The position numbers and the translations under genes were made by a program. A stretch of DNA of 64,000 nucleotides, taken from Schistocerca nitens (taxonomy: Eukaryota; Arthropoda; Insecta; Orthoptera; Acrididae). Location of the stretch: NCBI RefSeq assembly GCF_023898315.1, contig NC_064621.1, positions 126,974,521 through 127,038,520 on the forward strand, written 5' to 3'. How positions within the stretch are numbered: position 1 is the stretch's first letter; each line of letters begins with the position of its first letter. This document shows, one piece after another, positions 1 to 11,880 of the stretch. The notes under the pieces are model-generated. The model worked only from the letters and a program-made list of their open reading frames with translations, was not told the DNA's origin and ran no database searches.

Positions 1-80
1 CTTAACGCCAGACGGCGTGAGTTGACGCGTGCCCTTTCGGCTACTTCTCTGTGGACTGGCTGCCTTAACAGTCAACTACA
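1..80 (+). repeat. 3' end of an LTR (cut by window edge)
   Basis: The first 80 bases align with the last ~90 bases of the solo LTR at 8410-8897. Both carry a stem-like 'cgcca...tgcgtgag' or 'ggcgtgag' motif, then 'gcgtgc' and 'tttcggct', and both end in CA. The rest lies left of the window, so it may be a solo LTR or the 3' LTR of a full element. The LTR identity is inferred from the 8410-8897 copy, which has a target-site duplication. Confidence 0.5.
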
Positions 81-3068
81 TAAAGCATATTCATTTTACG
101 CTGAAACTCACTTGACATCTTGTGCTTGAGGTTCGGCGCAAACTGAATATGCTATTAAAAAAAAAATTTAAAAAAATGATGTTGGAGACCTTTAGATACC
201 AGCAATGACTGTTAAAACCGGTCATCTTAAATAAATAAATATTTTATGGATCTTGGGTTTTGAATGGTATTTAACAAATCGTAGTCATGATTGGGATTCA
301 ATGTTTAAATAGAGATTGTATTCATTAATTTGACATCTGAGTTATCTCTATGTTCGCATTTTAGCTTTCACTTAAAGTCCATTGGAAATCATTAAATGAT
401 CAACAATCCTTAACTGATGATAAACACATAAAATAACAAATTAACTGTATGAAATATTTATCAATAACTGTCATTAAATAATTGCTGCTTATCTATATAC
501 CGGTGGCTAATTAATGCAAAAAGTACCTAGGTTCAAAATTCGAATTTTGCAGTTAGCGCTGTTTTTCCTTATTAGCTTCAAGTGTGTCCGTGCATGCAAT
601 TAGTTAATTCAGGGTTTTCCTTTCGGCACTGGTTCGCAAGAAAAACCACGGTAAAACCCCAACCAAAACAAAGCCGTTCTGATTTGCATACGACATTTAA
701 CATTGACCATTCATTTTAATGCAAAGCAAGTATTTTAGGTATTTTCATATAAATTAATTCTTTATGGAACAAGAAGTGAATTACAAATAAATATATCGAA
801 GATCCAGTAAATAAATAGTTAGCATGGTGTCCAATGTGATGGTTAGTGGGATAATAGTACATGATTGTCAGTCCGTGGATATGAATGATTCTGTTCATTA
901 ATACCTTTTGTTAGCACTGTAGGTGAACATGGAGGAATGGACAGATAACTCTGGTGTCAGATATTGAAAAACTAGAACGTCACCACGGAGACGGCTTGAT
1001 ACAGCACGATGGGGTCGAAAATCTTGGTAGTGCGGATATGGATTGGGTTTGTGATCATCCTTCAGTGAACCGGAACGATGCTGGATAGTCGGGAAGGAAG
1101 TCCATCCTTAGGATGGAACTGGTCGGCCCTCACAGCACCATAGCCGCGGCAGTGACGTAGTTTCATGTAACAAAGTAAAACGATAATTGTAATTTCTGCC
1201 CAAGATTAAATGCTGGAATGGAAACGAATTAGTATATACATTTTGTATATCTGTAAGTTAGACTGGCATTAATTCATTTGTTTTGCGAATTTTATGTTTA
1301 CAGATAAGAAGATTTGGTTTTAAAATTGTTAGGAGGCTTGAAATTCGTGTATTATCCACAAATTGATGAAATATTTGTCACATGACACTTGAAGACTAGA
1401 TACGTGTATGAATCCATAGTAGATTTATGGAACGTTCAGAGTTTAATCACGCTTTCGTAATGTTCAAGTAATCAGAACATGCATATTTGTAATATACAGT
1501 ATTAACAATATAGCTGATTCTGGCAATTATTGTGCTGCATTTCATCGGTCATATCGATGTGTTGTGTTTTTTTGGCTGATTACAAATACTAAATGTAGTG
1601 CCTTCTTTTGATTAAGATAACACTCTTATAGCTCCATCGATCACCATAAAGTAGTATATTATTCGTAATCCATTCCTATATTTCATTTGGTACTGGCCTC
1701 ACATTTAAAAGTTCCATAAATCGGTTTTTCATTTTACACCCTTGAAAGAGAATATCACTCTGAATAAAACCACATTCACCTAAAAACTATCCTTTCCATT
1801 TAACCGCACTCAGAGCCAGTTAAGGAAACAAAGCAAATGGTCCTTAGAAGGATTCGAATGGAGTGCTAAGCACAACAGGGGACAGATTATCCCATTTAAG
1901 AGAAGTTCAGAGTTGTTCCAGATAATAAAAGCTACAGGAACAATGTACTGCACTTGTTTTTGAGGCACGTTTTTGAGACTCTTTTCCGCTGTCATTTAGA
2001 AGGTTTTGTCGCCACATGAATTACTGTCAGATGCTTCATTATAACTTGCTGAAAAACCGGCTGTAATTCGTTAGATGTAACTAATATTTTGCTGTAGTTA
2101 AGAAGTTAATTTAAAAGACAACACTTGGCTTTCAAAGTCTATTGTCACAATCGAGCTGGCGATGTCATTAACCGAAACAACCAGCACCTCTGTCGGCAGG
2201 TGCCTAGGATGGCATCAAAATGTCAATCCGCGGCCACCACCGTCGCCACTGCAACCCTACGACCCACCACACCCTGTTCGGAACGGTTTCTTCGATATCT
2301 TTGTCGGTCAGATGTCTGCTTCTGAGCTGGAGACTGGGACGCTGGCTTCTACATCTGCAAGAACGTCACCTCAGGACAGTCGGATAATTTGTCTGATTCG
2401 ACAATGGTGTGTCTCCTTGGACGAGATGCCATCAGCAGAGCATCAATGCCACCCTCTGATGACATCTAGTTGCAGTTTCCATCAGCAAGCCAGAGATTGT
2501 CGTGGTCTCACGTCTTCCTCCTCACCACAATGGACAATGACCAGGTTGGTTAGTTCCTCCTGGATAGAGTGTCTAACCCGATAATGGAGAGATTCCATCT
2601 GCAGAGGATCTCAGCCACTTTCAGATGATATTGAGGTGCAACCTCCATCAGCTGCCCAAAAACCGATCTTGGTATCATCTCTTGCTCCTCAGCACAATCG
2701 TCAGTTCGTTAGTGACCAGTGACCACAATAGTTCTTCCCTTACTCACCGAATGCTGTGGGAGCGGAGGGGGGGGGGGGGGATTACAGGGTTATGGTGTTT
2801 GATCGCAATGAGACAGCAGATGCCCGGGGTCCGACTAGCAGTTTGGTGATGACAGAGAACCTACACAAATACACAAAATCTGGCCCCATTCGTCAACAAT
2901 GTCTTCTCCAGTTAACAGATTGTACAAGGTTTTTTAGTTATCTGGTATGCCCATTCACTATACATCGATTCCATCATGATGGTCACAATGGAAATATGAG
3001 GGGATTAGACCAAAATACGGAAACACGGAAAAGGTATTACATTACATGACTAACGGTGTAGGTAAATC
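81..3068. other. No recognisable gene; AT-rich then mixed DNA
   Basis: About 81-2100 is AT-rich with no coding signal. About 2120-2960 is less AT-rich and has overlapping short frames, but none resembles a known family. A run of 14 G at 2767-2780 interrupts these frames. Confidence 0.6.
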
Positions 3069-3560
3069 GCTCACATGGGATGGATAAGTACTGATCTTTT
3101 ATGGTTTTCAAGGGACTCTTGTATCAATGATGGAGGTGGACAGCGATCACGATCCCTTCTCTTCAAAGAATACCACAAAGGCTCAGTAATATTGATGTGG
3201 TAACTGTGGTGGTCAGGGTAGATGCTACGGTTCATCCTCTTGCTCCCAAAATCAGTCCTGGATGATGTGAGTTATGCGAAGAGGGTCCCTGTCGTCTTGG
3301 AACACAGCATTACCATCGGGGAACAGACATCGTACCAACGGAGTGAACATGATCAACCAAAACAGTCACATCTTTGAAAGTATTGCGATCTTGCAGAGTA
3401 CCCTTGAGACCTACGGAATACTGCGGTATGGTAGTCCAAATAATCAACAACCCTCGCCATGTTTCACTCTTGCGGCCTAACCTCGGCCAGAAGTTGGAAA
3501 AAGTTTACGTCATCTGACCAAATGGCTTTATTCTATTGTTCTATAGTCTAGATTTCGAGA
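3069..3560 (-). pseudogene. Decayed Tc1-like (DD34E-type) transposase fragment
   Basis: Read on the minus strand, this shows the catalytic core of a Tc1-type transposase in pieces across frames. There is a 'WSDDVNFF' block (first Asp region), a 'VLVDHVH' block, an 'AVFQDD' block (second Asp) about 36 codons before 'ITEPLW' (catalytic Glu), then 'RDRCPPPS'. Family knowledge: Tc1 enzymes cut and paste DNA at TA sites with a D, D34E triad. Stops and frameshifts separate the blocks, so it cannot be functional. I could not find terminal inverted repeats, so its ends are unknown. It differs from the Tc1 family at 7.5 and 23.3 kb, which has 'SPDLSPIENVW' rather than 'ITEPLW'. Confidence 0.6.
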
Positions 3561-6229
3561 CCACTGATGAGTGGTTTTGGAATACCAGATCATGAGCTAC
3601 ATCCTTTTTTCTATATACAAAATTAGTGAATTTACTCATGGCACTTTTGTTGCATATGTCTGCGGTTACTTTCAGAACAAATTAACCAATTTAATGAGAC
3701 TGAATCTTGACATGCTGGTGTATCCACGTAACGCCTCAATAAAATAAAAAGAGTGAACAGTTGAGGGATATGAATGTGAACAGTGGAGTACTCAAGTTTA
3801 CAAAAATAATGACATGGTTTTATTAATAACGCGCTGATAATACAAAAAAAAATGACAGACAAAATCAAAAAGAGGGATGGTGTTTGATTGGCAAAGCAAT
3901 CATTGGGGCGGCCGCTACACAAATTCTTCCCGGAATTAATCCATTTTATAGTGAAATCAGACGTCGTTTACATGAATCCACTATGAGGCCCAGCTCTATT
4001 CAAATGGAATACTTACGACCAAGTATACCACAATCTATGGTTCCCCGGAGAACAGGAAGCTGTGAATATCATTTAATAACCCTCCGCTGCCGCAGCACAG
4101 TTTACCCTTTCATCTCGATTCAGGGAGCAGCAGAAAACGGCGCTCTGTCGGCGAAGAGTGTCATGCTGCGGCAGCTGTAATGTTCTGAGGCATCAACGAA
4201 AATTTGCATGTATGAGGTGCACCCGTTCTATGGACTGACCAAATCAATTTGACTCTCAGGCACAATGGTGCACGCTGGAATTGTCAAACATCAGACGGCC
4301 GACGAATAACTTTGCCCTTGTGACACGATATATCCGAGATGATATGCGGTTCCACTGTCGATACGTTTGAAAACTGGCACTGACTCTTAGTCCACACTAG
4401 TTATGGACCACAAGTTTCACCCAGTCGGGAAAGATCTGAAGTTCTCCACCAGGGGAGGACCAGAAGACGAAGAAGGAAAAGAAACAATTCGGAAAAACGA
4501 AACCGCCTCCACATTGTGCAAATCAATCGAACTATACTTATTGAATCTCCCCTCTTGATTTTTCTGTTGGCCTGGTAGCCAATCCAGATGCAGCAATGGG
4601 GTTACCATGCTGGGGGAGCTCGCCTCTGCTTTGCATATCCTGAGAGGAGTTACTCAGCGACTCAAGATGTCTTTTGTCTGAAGAATGAAGATTTTAGATT
4701 CGGGGGCGTCATTCTCACGGTAAACATGGCCATTTTACAGCAAAAAGCGTACAAATAGATGGGACCACAGTTCTTATCGAGAGATCTAATTTTTCCAGGC
4801 CAGCCATTTCCAATCTCTGAAAGAAGGCTATTAAGCTTCCCACATAGTCATGCCCATTAAATAAACGTTTTTGCCGCTCACTAAGGGAACCTAGCGACTT
4901 CCTAGCGTCAGAGGAGTTACAATCTTGCTTCCACTAAACACATGCACCAGCTGCTCTGTCCCTATTGTCCCAGCTTCTAACATGTGAATGCTCGAATTTT
5001 TATTACCTTTCCACCATTTGCACAAACGCTCAGATTAGAGCAGTACCACTCGCGCAGCCAGGTTGCTGGACTAAGCATTTATGGCCCAAAATCTATGTCT
5101 CTCCGTGTTCTCCGTCGTGCAAGTCCTTACAGGCTACACATGCAGTTACATGAACAATCTGCCCACAATTTCCTTATGTAAAAAAGTCATAATGGGCAAC
5201 ATCGTGTTCATGACCTGTCCTAAAATATGAATATTAATCTGACTAACAGGGTTGTTAAAGACAGTGCTGTGCCACCTCTCAGTCCTGTACCTAGTGTAAT
5301 ATAAAAGCGAGATGTGGGGGAACTCAGAGGTTTATTCCAAGCTGAGATGGGAAAACAGGCAATGAAGAAACATTGATACTTACGTAAGTATCTCTGTTAC
5401 AGTAAGACCAATAAAATAGCAGTCCGGAGGATCAGATTAATCTGGGGAAAGACACGTACTGGTTTGGAATCCAGCAGCATTAAAAGCAGCCCAGCAGCCC
5501 AGCAACGAAACCAGGCCACAGTCGTGTGGCCAATGCCCTGACAGCAACGTGAGCAGAGTCACCGCTTCCGCAATCGACGCTTCGTGAGTCAACAAGTGGG
5601 CGCCTGCTACACGACTGACCAACATACTGGTTACGAGATGTGTGGCCATCGAGCCCGCTCCACATGTTTCATTACAGCCTTAATACACGGACTTTCTGCA
5701 ATCATCGACACATGGAGATTTAAACCCCCAGGACCAGCCCATCATGGTTTCGTCACAGCTGGGCCACTCAATGACGCACGTCTTCTGTCAGTCACTGCCG
5801 CATCTATGACACTGCGTCTGTCGGGCTGCAAACCAACGACCGCTGCCTAAATATCCAGTCCAGGCACACGGACGTCTCCTCTTTGCTGCGCGCCACCCAG
5901 GATTCATCCGCTGCCACCCACCAATATACAGTGCTAGTCGAGCCGCCATTTCCATCCACAACGGACGCCTGCTTCAGTGCATCTACACCAGCGTCCTGGG
6001 TACCAGAGGTCACCTCCCGCTGTCTGCAGTGTGTTTCTGATGCACTGAACCATGTCTGTTTGTTTCAGTCAGAAAAATGTCTTACCAACTGACTGGCTGC
6101 ATTCATCGAGCACTCTTCTGCTTACCTCCAACAGAGAACCACCTGCCCACTCCTACCCTACAAAACACCTGTTACGAGTCAACATTTTGAAGAAGCAATG
6201 GCGAAAAAGAGGGAAGGGCCAAGCGTGGG
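3561..6229. other. Unassigned DNA, no supported gene
   Basis: Several 60-100 codon frames exist on both strands (for example 3884-4180 plus). None shows a family motif, and they overlap one another. About 5450-6010 is relatively GC-rich and looks repeat-derived, but I cannot name it. Confidence 0.5.
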
Positions 6230-7140
6230 ATTAAAATTCGGAGTGAAAGGATACTAATGATGGGACTCGCTGATGACACTGCTGGCTTCAGTAACAATGA
6301 CAAAGAAAGACAGTATCTGTTGCAGGGAATGCACAGTATACCGAGTACAGAATATGAACTGACAGTAGAAGACGAAAGTAACGAGAAGTAACAGAAATAA
6401 AAGAGCGACAAATTTGACATTAGAATTGGTGATTACGAAGTAGACGGAGTTGTGGAATTCTGCTGCATTGGAAGGAAAATAACCCATGATGGATAAAGCA
6501 AGGAGGACGTAAAAAGCCGGCTAGCATAGGCATTCCTGGCCAAGAGAAGCCTACTGGTGACAAACATGGACCTTAATTTGAGGAAGAAATTTCTGAGAAT
6601 GTACTTCTGGAGACAACATCGCATGATAGCGAATCATGGACAGTGGAGAAATCGGAATAGAAGTGATCCGAAGTGTTTCGGATGTGGCTCTAGAAAAATG
6701 GTTCAAATGGCTCTGAGCACTATGGGACTTAACGCCTGTGGTCATCAGTCCCCTAGAACTTAGAACTACTTAAACATAACTAACCTAAGGGCGTCACACA
6801 CATCCATGCCCGAGGCAGGATTCGAACCTGCGACCGTAGCAGTCGCGCGGTTCCGGACTGAGCGCCTAGAACCGCTAGACCACCGCGGCCGGCTGTGGCT
6901 CTAGAGAAGAATGTTAAAAATTAGATGGACGCGTAATGTACGTAATGAGGTGGTTCTCCGCAGATTCGGCGGAGGACAGAACGTATGGAAAACACTATCA
7001 AGAAAAAGGAGGAAGATAGGAAATAAGACGTTGGGAATAACCTCCTGGTACTTGACTGAACTGCAGAGGTTAAAAACTGACGAAGGCACAGGAAAACATA
7101 AAACAAGTAACTGCGGACGTAGGCCGCAAGTGCTGCTCTG
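6230..7140 (+). pseudogene. Non-LTR retrotransposon reverse transcriptase, C-terminal part (RTE-like), decayed
   Basis: The plus strand keeps a recognisable C-terminal half of a LINE reverse transcriptase. 'LADDTAGFS' stands where the A/YxDD active site sits, then 'CCIGRKITHDG', 'RSLLVTNMDLNLRKKFL' and 'SWTVEKS'. After the SINE insertion at 6695-6893 come 'WLEKNVKN' and a 'VLRR'-like stretch. In related elements this order is catalytic DD, 'YLGSxI', 'LxLxxRKxLL', 'ETWTL' and 'NEEVLRRI'. Frameshifts and stops are frequent, and the 5' end with endonuclease and palm domains is absent. The clade (RTE-like) is inferred from motif order. Confidence 0.6.
6695..6893 (-). mobile_element. tRNA-derived SINE (main family), inserted in LINE
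   Basis: A complete SINE in reverse orientation. The tRNA-like head is at the right end (starts gccggccgcggtgg on the minus strand), with a B box ggttcgaatcc. The body contains 'cttaggttagtta'-type sequence and the tail ends ccatttgaacc. It is flanked by a perfect 12-bp target-site duplication, tgtggctctaga, at 6683-6694 and 6894-6905, which splits the LINE frame. RNA polymerase III transcription and LINE-mediated mobilisation are family knowledge. Confidence 0.9.
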
Positions 7141-7512
7141 AAAGCAAGAGTGTAGCACAGGAGAGGAATTGGTATTTGGCCACATTAAACCACTCACAAG
7201 ACTGCCGAAAGAAAAGGACGATATCGGCTTATATCACCAGCAGAGCGTGTCGGTGCCCAGTTACGCATGTACTACCCTCCGCAACCATGGGTCGTGAGTG
7301 ATATTTGAGCATATTTAGATGGGGACTAACAGAAAAGTTTGGATTGAAATATAGTTGTACCAACTAGGACAATAGATCGTACTGGGAATCAGTGGTGGAC
7401 CGTAACCACACATTCACAATTATATAGCACGCAGATTTTTAGCGCACCCATGTTTGGTGAATTTCTTTCCCTAGTTACGGTGCACATTCACCCGTGTTAG
7501 TTTTCGCTACTA
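7141..7512. other. LINE 3' remnant and unassigned sequence
   Basis: Probably the decayed 3' continuation of the LINE at 6230-7140, ending at the Tc1 target site TA at 7511-7512. No frame or other signal is visible. Confidence 0.4.
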
Positions 7513-7907
7513 CGCTACTGGCCATTAAAATTGCTACACCACGAAGATGAAGTGCTACAGACGCGAAATTTAACCGACAGGAAGAAGATGCTGTGATATG
7601 CAAATGATTAGGTTTTCAGAGCATTCACAGCAGGTTGGCGCCGGTTGCGACACCTACAACGTGCTGACATGAGGAAAGTTTCCAACCGATTTCTCATACA
7701 CAAACAGCAGTTGACCGGCGTTGCCTGTTGAAACGTTGTTGTGATGCCTCGTGTGAGGAGGAGAAATGCGCACCAACATGTTTCCGACTTCGATAAAGGT
7801 CGTATTGTAGCCTATCGTGACTGCGGTTTATCGTATCGCGACATTGCTGCTCGCGTTGGTCGAGATCCAATGACTATTAGCAGAATATGAAATCGGTGGG
7901 TAATACG

Positions 7908-8104
7908 ATGGTTCAAATGGCTCTGAGCACTATGCGACTTAACTTCTAAGGTCATCAGTCGCCTAGAACTTAGAACTAGTTAACCCTAAGTAACCTAAGG
8001 ACATCACACACATCCATGTCCGAGGCAGGATTCGAACCTGCGACCGTAGCGGTCGGTCGGTTCCAGACTGTAGCGCCTAGAACCGCACGACCACTCTGGC
8101 CGGC
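7908..8104 (-). mobile_element. tRNA-derived SINE (main family) inside Tc1 copy 1
   Basis: Reverse-oriented SINE with the same head, B box and tail as the copy at 6695. A perfect 12-bp duplication gtgggtaatacg lies at 7896-7907 and 8105-8116. It interrupts the transposase shortly after the first helix-turn-helix. Confidence 0.9.
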
Positions 8105-8409
8105 GTGGGTAATACGGAACACCGTGCTGGATCCCAACAGCCTCATATCACTAGCAGTCGAAATGACAGGCATCTTATCCTCATGGCTGTAACGGATCGT
8201 GCAGCCACGTCTCGATCCCTGAGTCAACAGATGGGGACGTTTTCAAGACAACAACCATCTGCACGAACAGTTTGACGGCGTTTGCAGCAGCATGGACTAT
8301 CAGCTCGGAGACCATGGCTGCGGTTACCCTTGACGCTGCATCACAGACAGGAGCGCACTTTGAACAGTGGACGTTACATTTCAGATGTGTTACGGCCCGT
8401 GACTCTACC

Positions 8410-8897
8410 TGTGGTGTCACCGCCAGACACCACACTTGCTAGGTGGTAGCTTTAAATCGGCCGCGGTCCATTAGTACATGTCGGACCCGCGTGTCGCCAC
8501 TGTCAGGTTCGCAGACCGAGCGCCACCACACGGCATGTCTCGAGAGACTTACTAGCACTCGCCCCAGTAGTACAGCCGAAGTTGCTAGGAAAGGTTCACT
8601 GAGAATTACGCTCTCATTTGCCGAGACGATAGTTAGCATAGCCTTCAGCTTAGTCAACTGCTACGACCTAGCAAGGCGGCATTTATCCTTTGCTATGTAT
8701 CTAATGAAGCATGTACAGTACCAAGACCAGTGTTCACGAATTGTTGATTAAAGTTAAGTATTCCAGCAGCTACGTACTTTTCTTTATAGCATTCATTAAG
8801 TATCCTGTTTCAGACCTCACGCCATCCTGCGTGAGCTTATAGCGTGCATTTCGGCTTCCTCAAACAACACGGTGTTGGCACTTCTGCCGACACTTCA
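8410..8897 (+). mobile_element. Solo LTR (488 bp) inside Tc1 copy 1
   Basis: Starts tgtggtgtcaccgcc and ends gacacttca (TG...CA), with the 5-bp duplication ctacc at 8405-8409 and 8898-8902. Removing the LTR and one ctacc restores the Tc1 sequence seen in the sister copy around 23730-23745. There is no internal region, so this is a solo LTR left by recombination. The parent family is not identified from this window. A related 3' end sits at 1-80. Confidence 0.8.
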
Positions 8898-9469
8898 CTA
8901 CCCTTCGTTCGATCGCTGCGAAACCCTGCATTTCAGCAAGATAATGCACGACCGCATGTTGCAGGTCCTGTAGGGGCCTTTCTGGATACAGAAAATGCTC
9001 AATTTCTAGCGAGGCCAGCACATTCTCCAGATCTCTCGCCAATTGAAAACGTCTGGTCAATGGTGGCCGAGCAACTGGCTCGTCACAATACGCCAGTCGC
9101 TACTCTTGATGAACTGCATGGGCAGCTGTACCCGTACACGCCATTCAAGCTCTGAATCAATGCCCAGGCGTATCAAGGCCGGTATTACGGCAAGAGGTAG
9201 TTGTTCTGGGCACTGATTTCTCAGGACCTATGCACCTAAATTGCGTGAAAATGTAATCACATGTCAGTTCTAGTATAATGTATTTGTACAATGAATACCC
9301 GGATAACACCTGCATTTCTTCTTGGTGTAGCAATTTTAATGGCCAGTAGTGTATTTATGACAGACTCGGTGCTAAGGGAAATGCAACGTCTTGTTTTAAT
9401 TTCCAGTTGCTTTGGATAAAAGACAGAGAATGGCACTCGCCGATAGTTGCTTGTTTGCGTAATTGCTTC

Positions 9470-10030
9470 TACAGGCAAACCCTGGTGCGACGTGAGCGCT
9501 GTTTAATTTCCCTTCTCAGTGCAGCTACCTGCACTGGCTGGGCCATTGAGAAAACGCGGCTAATCAGCTCACCGCAGCGCCACGCTGTCTCTTTTCCGCA
9601 CTGCCCGACAGCCTCTCCGTCTGCTTTCCCGGGCGGGCGCCGTTTTCCCGTCCGGAGCGAAGCGGCCGCACCGCTGCAGCGCACGTAAAACTTCATTGTG
9701 TCCATTAGCTGATTGGCTACGGGGCCCCGTATAGCCGCAAGTGGTTTAGCGGTTCACGTGTTTCCGCGCTGCTGGACTGCAAGTTCTCCCGTCGCTCCGG
9801 CGTGTGGAAAGGAGAGGCGAAATCCGTGCCGGAGGGCAGGAGAGCTCGAGGCCTGCCCGGATCCCTAATCTGATAAGCGTCGCAGACGCGGCGAGTGCAA
9901 ACATTGCGCTGACCCAGCCGTGCGCGCTCCGAAAAGTCCGTCGCCGCTGCGCGACAACTGCGTGCCAGAGGTCACCGGAAGAAAAATATTTGTCACTTGT
10001 CGCTCGGGTCACGCTCCTTCATACGTGAGC
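9470..10030. promoter_or_regulatory. CpG-rich GC island, candidate host promoter (unproven)
   Basis: This is the one clearly GC- and CpG-rich stretch that is not explained by a transposon I recognise. It contains many CG dinucleotides (for example gggcgggcgccg near 9630), an inverted CCAAT box (gattggctacgg near 9711) and no long frame of family character. A CpG island at the 5' end of a gene is one reading; an unrecognised GC-rich LTR is the other. No exon can be placed with confidence. Confidence 0.25.
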
Positions 10031-11880
10031 CGCATCTTGTCTAATTTCTCTAAATGAGCCACAGCATGTTGTTTATCTTCTCTATTACTTCGTTTCAGTG
10101 TCCAGCGCGTCGTAATTGCGACTGAAAACAGTCACGAAGTACAGTATTCCACTAGGAACCTCCCAGATTACCAAAGGCAATTAAAACAAAACTTTGACAC
10201 ATAAATTATTGCATTTTGCGAGAACATGTTGTAAACATCTTGTCATGATTTGCCAACTTTCATATATTACGCAGGACTTTTGTTTTAACCTGAAGTAACA
10301 AAATTTCACGAAAATGACGCATTGCACGCAAAAAATGAGAAGTTAATATCAGTAAAGGGGACACGTGTTTGTGATACATCCGACCACCTCCTAACCTCGC
10401 CTCACGCGTGGGCGGGGTTAACTTCTGATTTTCAAGTGGAAACGCACCATTTTTGTAGCCCAAAAATACGAACGGATCAGCCTAGCCATTATTTTCCATT
10501 CGTGGTAGAGGGCGCTGCAGTCGACAAATACCTGTTTTTGCACGTTTGTTTGTGTTTCCATCTTCCTCAACAAGCATATAAATACTTGTTTAGCAAATGA
10601 AACTGCCTTTTCCTGCTGCTATTTACTTTATTTGATCCATACTCGTTTCGCCTTCTACTGTTTTAAGGCATCATCAGTGGGATCTATAATGATACAGTTT
10701 TGTTAGTTATAGATTATCAAACAGCTCACTTCGCGATTTTTTGTAAAAAATGTAATTACTTACGATTTGCTGACTTGCTGGTCTGGAGGTCGCACCTCCA
10801 CTTTTATCACTGTTCTATATTCACCTCTTCATGTTTTCGCCATCCACACACTGTTCAGCATGTTTGTCACTCTTTTTTGTGGTGGACAACCGTTCTTCCG
10901 TCACTCGATACAACTATTTCGTCGTACACATCTTTTCACAGCGTAAATATTGCGACTCCATTACGTGTTTCATCGTCTTTGGTATGTGTACCTACGTGTC
11001 GCCAACTTAACGAAGTATATGTTCGTTACTAACTTGTGTTTATGCTGTTTATACCGTCTGTGTGCGTATGCGTGAGAGAGAGAGAGGGAGAGGGAGGGAT
11101 AGAGGCTTTTTTTTGTGGTGGTGGTGGTGGGGGGGGGGGGGGTGGCGGTTGTGCTAGCTGTTAGCGAGTGGCTGAAATTTTGGTCACAGCTGTTTTGACT
11201 TTCCGTTTCAATATTCTGGGGAGGGGTCATGGATAAGTGAGTGTAAAGGTGTTGGGTTCTATTATTATTACATTGAACACTGTTTTTATAGTTATGCTTT
11301 TTGCCTTAGTATTGCAGATTTGATTCTGCTGTACACTATGGTTAGCCGTTTCAATGTCTGGCTCGTAACTACACTTGGCGTGATCCAGGACCAACGATGT
11401 GGATGTAACAGTTTTCTATTTTCCTATGGACGCTTAATGTCGGTGAGTTCCCTTGTCTCTCACCATTGATGTGCTTGATTTCATTGAGTACATTTGTTAA
11501 TTCGTGTGCGGAATGCATGTACACAACTGAAAAGCACTGTGAATTGCGCTTATGGTGAGAGGCAATGCGGCTCACAGAAATCGAGCGCCCCAGAGTTCGG
11601 AGGTAGGGATTCTCAACGATATGAAGCATCCTGATGGATTAGCTAAGCGCAGTTTCTAACCGGAATTTGAAACGGCTACCCATATTATACAACATAATCA
11701 AATTTGCAACGCTAAAGCAAATTTCCGACATGAATATCGACTGTTAGAACAGCGGCGTTTCTATTTATACCGTAAGTGAAACGCAGAATCAAATGATCCA
11801 ATTCTTAATTGCAAAAACACGCACACTTGATATCTGATGACTGCAGTGCCATCTAACACAAATAGGAAGCAATGATTTCA
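10031..11880. other. Unassigned AT-rich DNA with simple repeats
   Basis: No gene is supported. About 10637-10690 resembles a Penelope-like 3' end ('gcatcatcagtgg' after 'ctactgttttaaggc'). A low-complexity tract (ga)n plus ggt and a G run is at about 11070-11145. Confidence 0.45.

Larger units (their letters stand above)
7744..9216 (+). pseudogene. Tc1-like transposase, interrupted
   Basis: The frame opens with ATG and a basic N-terminus 'MPRVRRRNAHQHVSDFDKG', followed by a helix-turn-helix region ('CGLSYRDIAA'-like). A SINE inserted at 7908 breaks it. A middle part follows ('SLSQQMGTFSRQQPS'), then a deletion removes the region that holds 'SDES' in the sister copy. After the solo LTR the C-terminus resumes with 'QDNARPHVA' (second Asp) and 'SPDLSPIENVW' (Glu). 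The family cuts and pastes DNA in the nucleus at TA. With the first Asp missing and two insertions it is non-functional. Confidence 0.8.
7513..9351 (+). mobile_element. Tc1-like DNA transposon, copy 1, with nested SINE and solo LTR
   Basis: The ends are inverted repeats: ctactggccattaaaattg near the left and its complement near 9325-9349, with a TA target duplication at 7511-7512 and 9352-9353. Compared with the 1387-bp copy at 23260-24646, this one carries a SINE (7908-8104) and a 488-bp LTR (8410-8897). It has lost roughly 230 bp near 8363 that included the first catalytic Asp, and a small segment near 9120. It is therefore a dead element that later served as a target. Confidence 0.88.

Noticed and set aside
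3884..4180. 98-codon plus frame near the decayed Tc1
   Set aside because: No transposase or other motif; overlaps an unrelated minus frame.
7908..8104. B-box-containing tRNA-like sequence read as a tRNA gene
   Set aside because: Part of a complete SINE with a 12-bp duplication; the same applies to 6695-6893, 21152-21355, 53876-54074 and 54184-54382.
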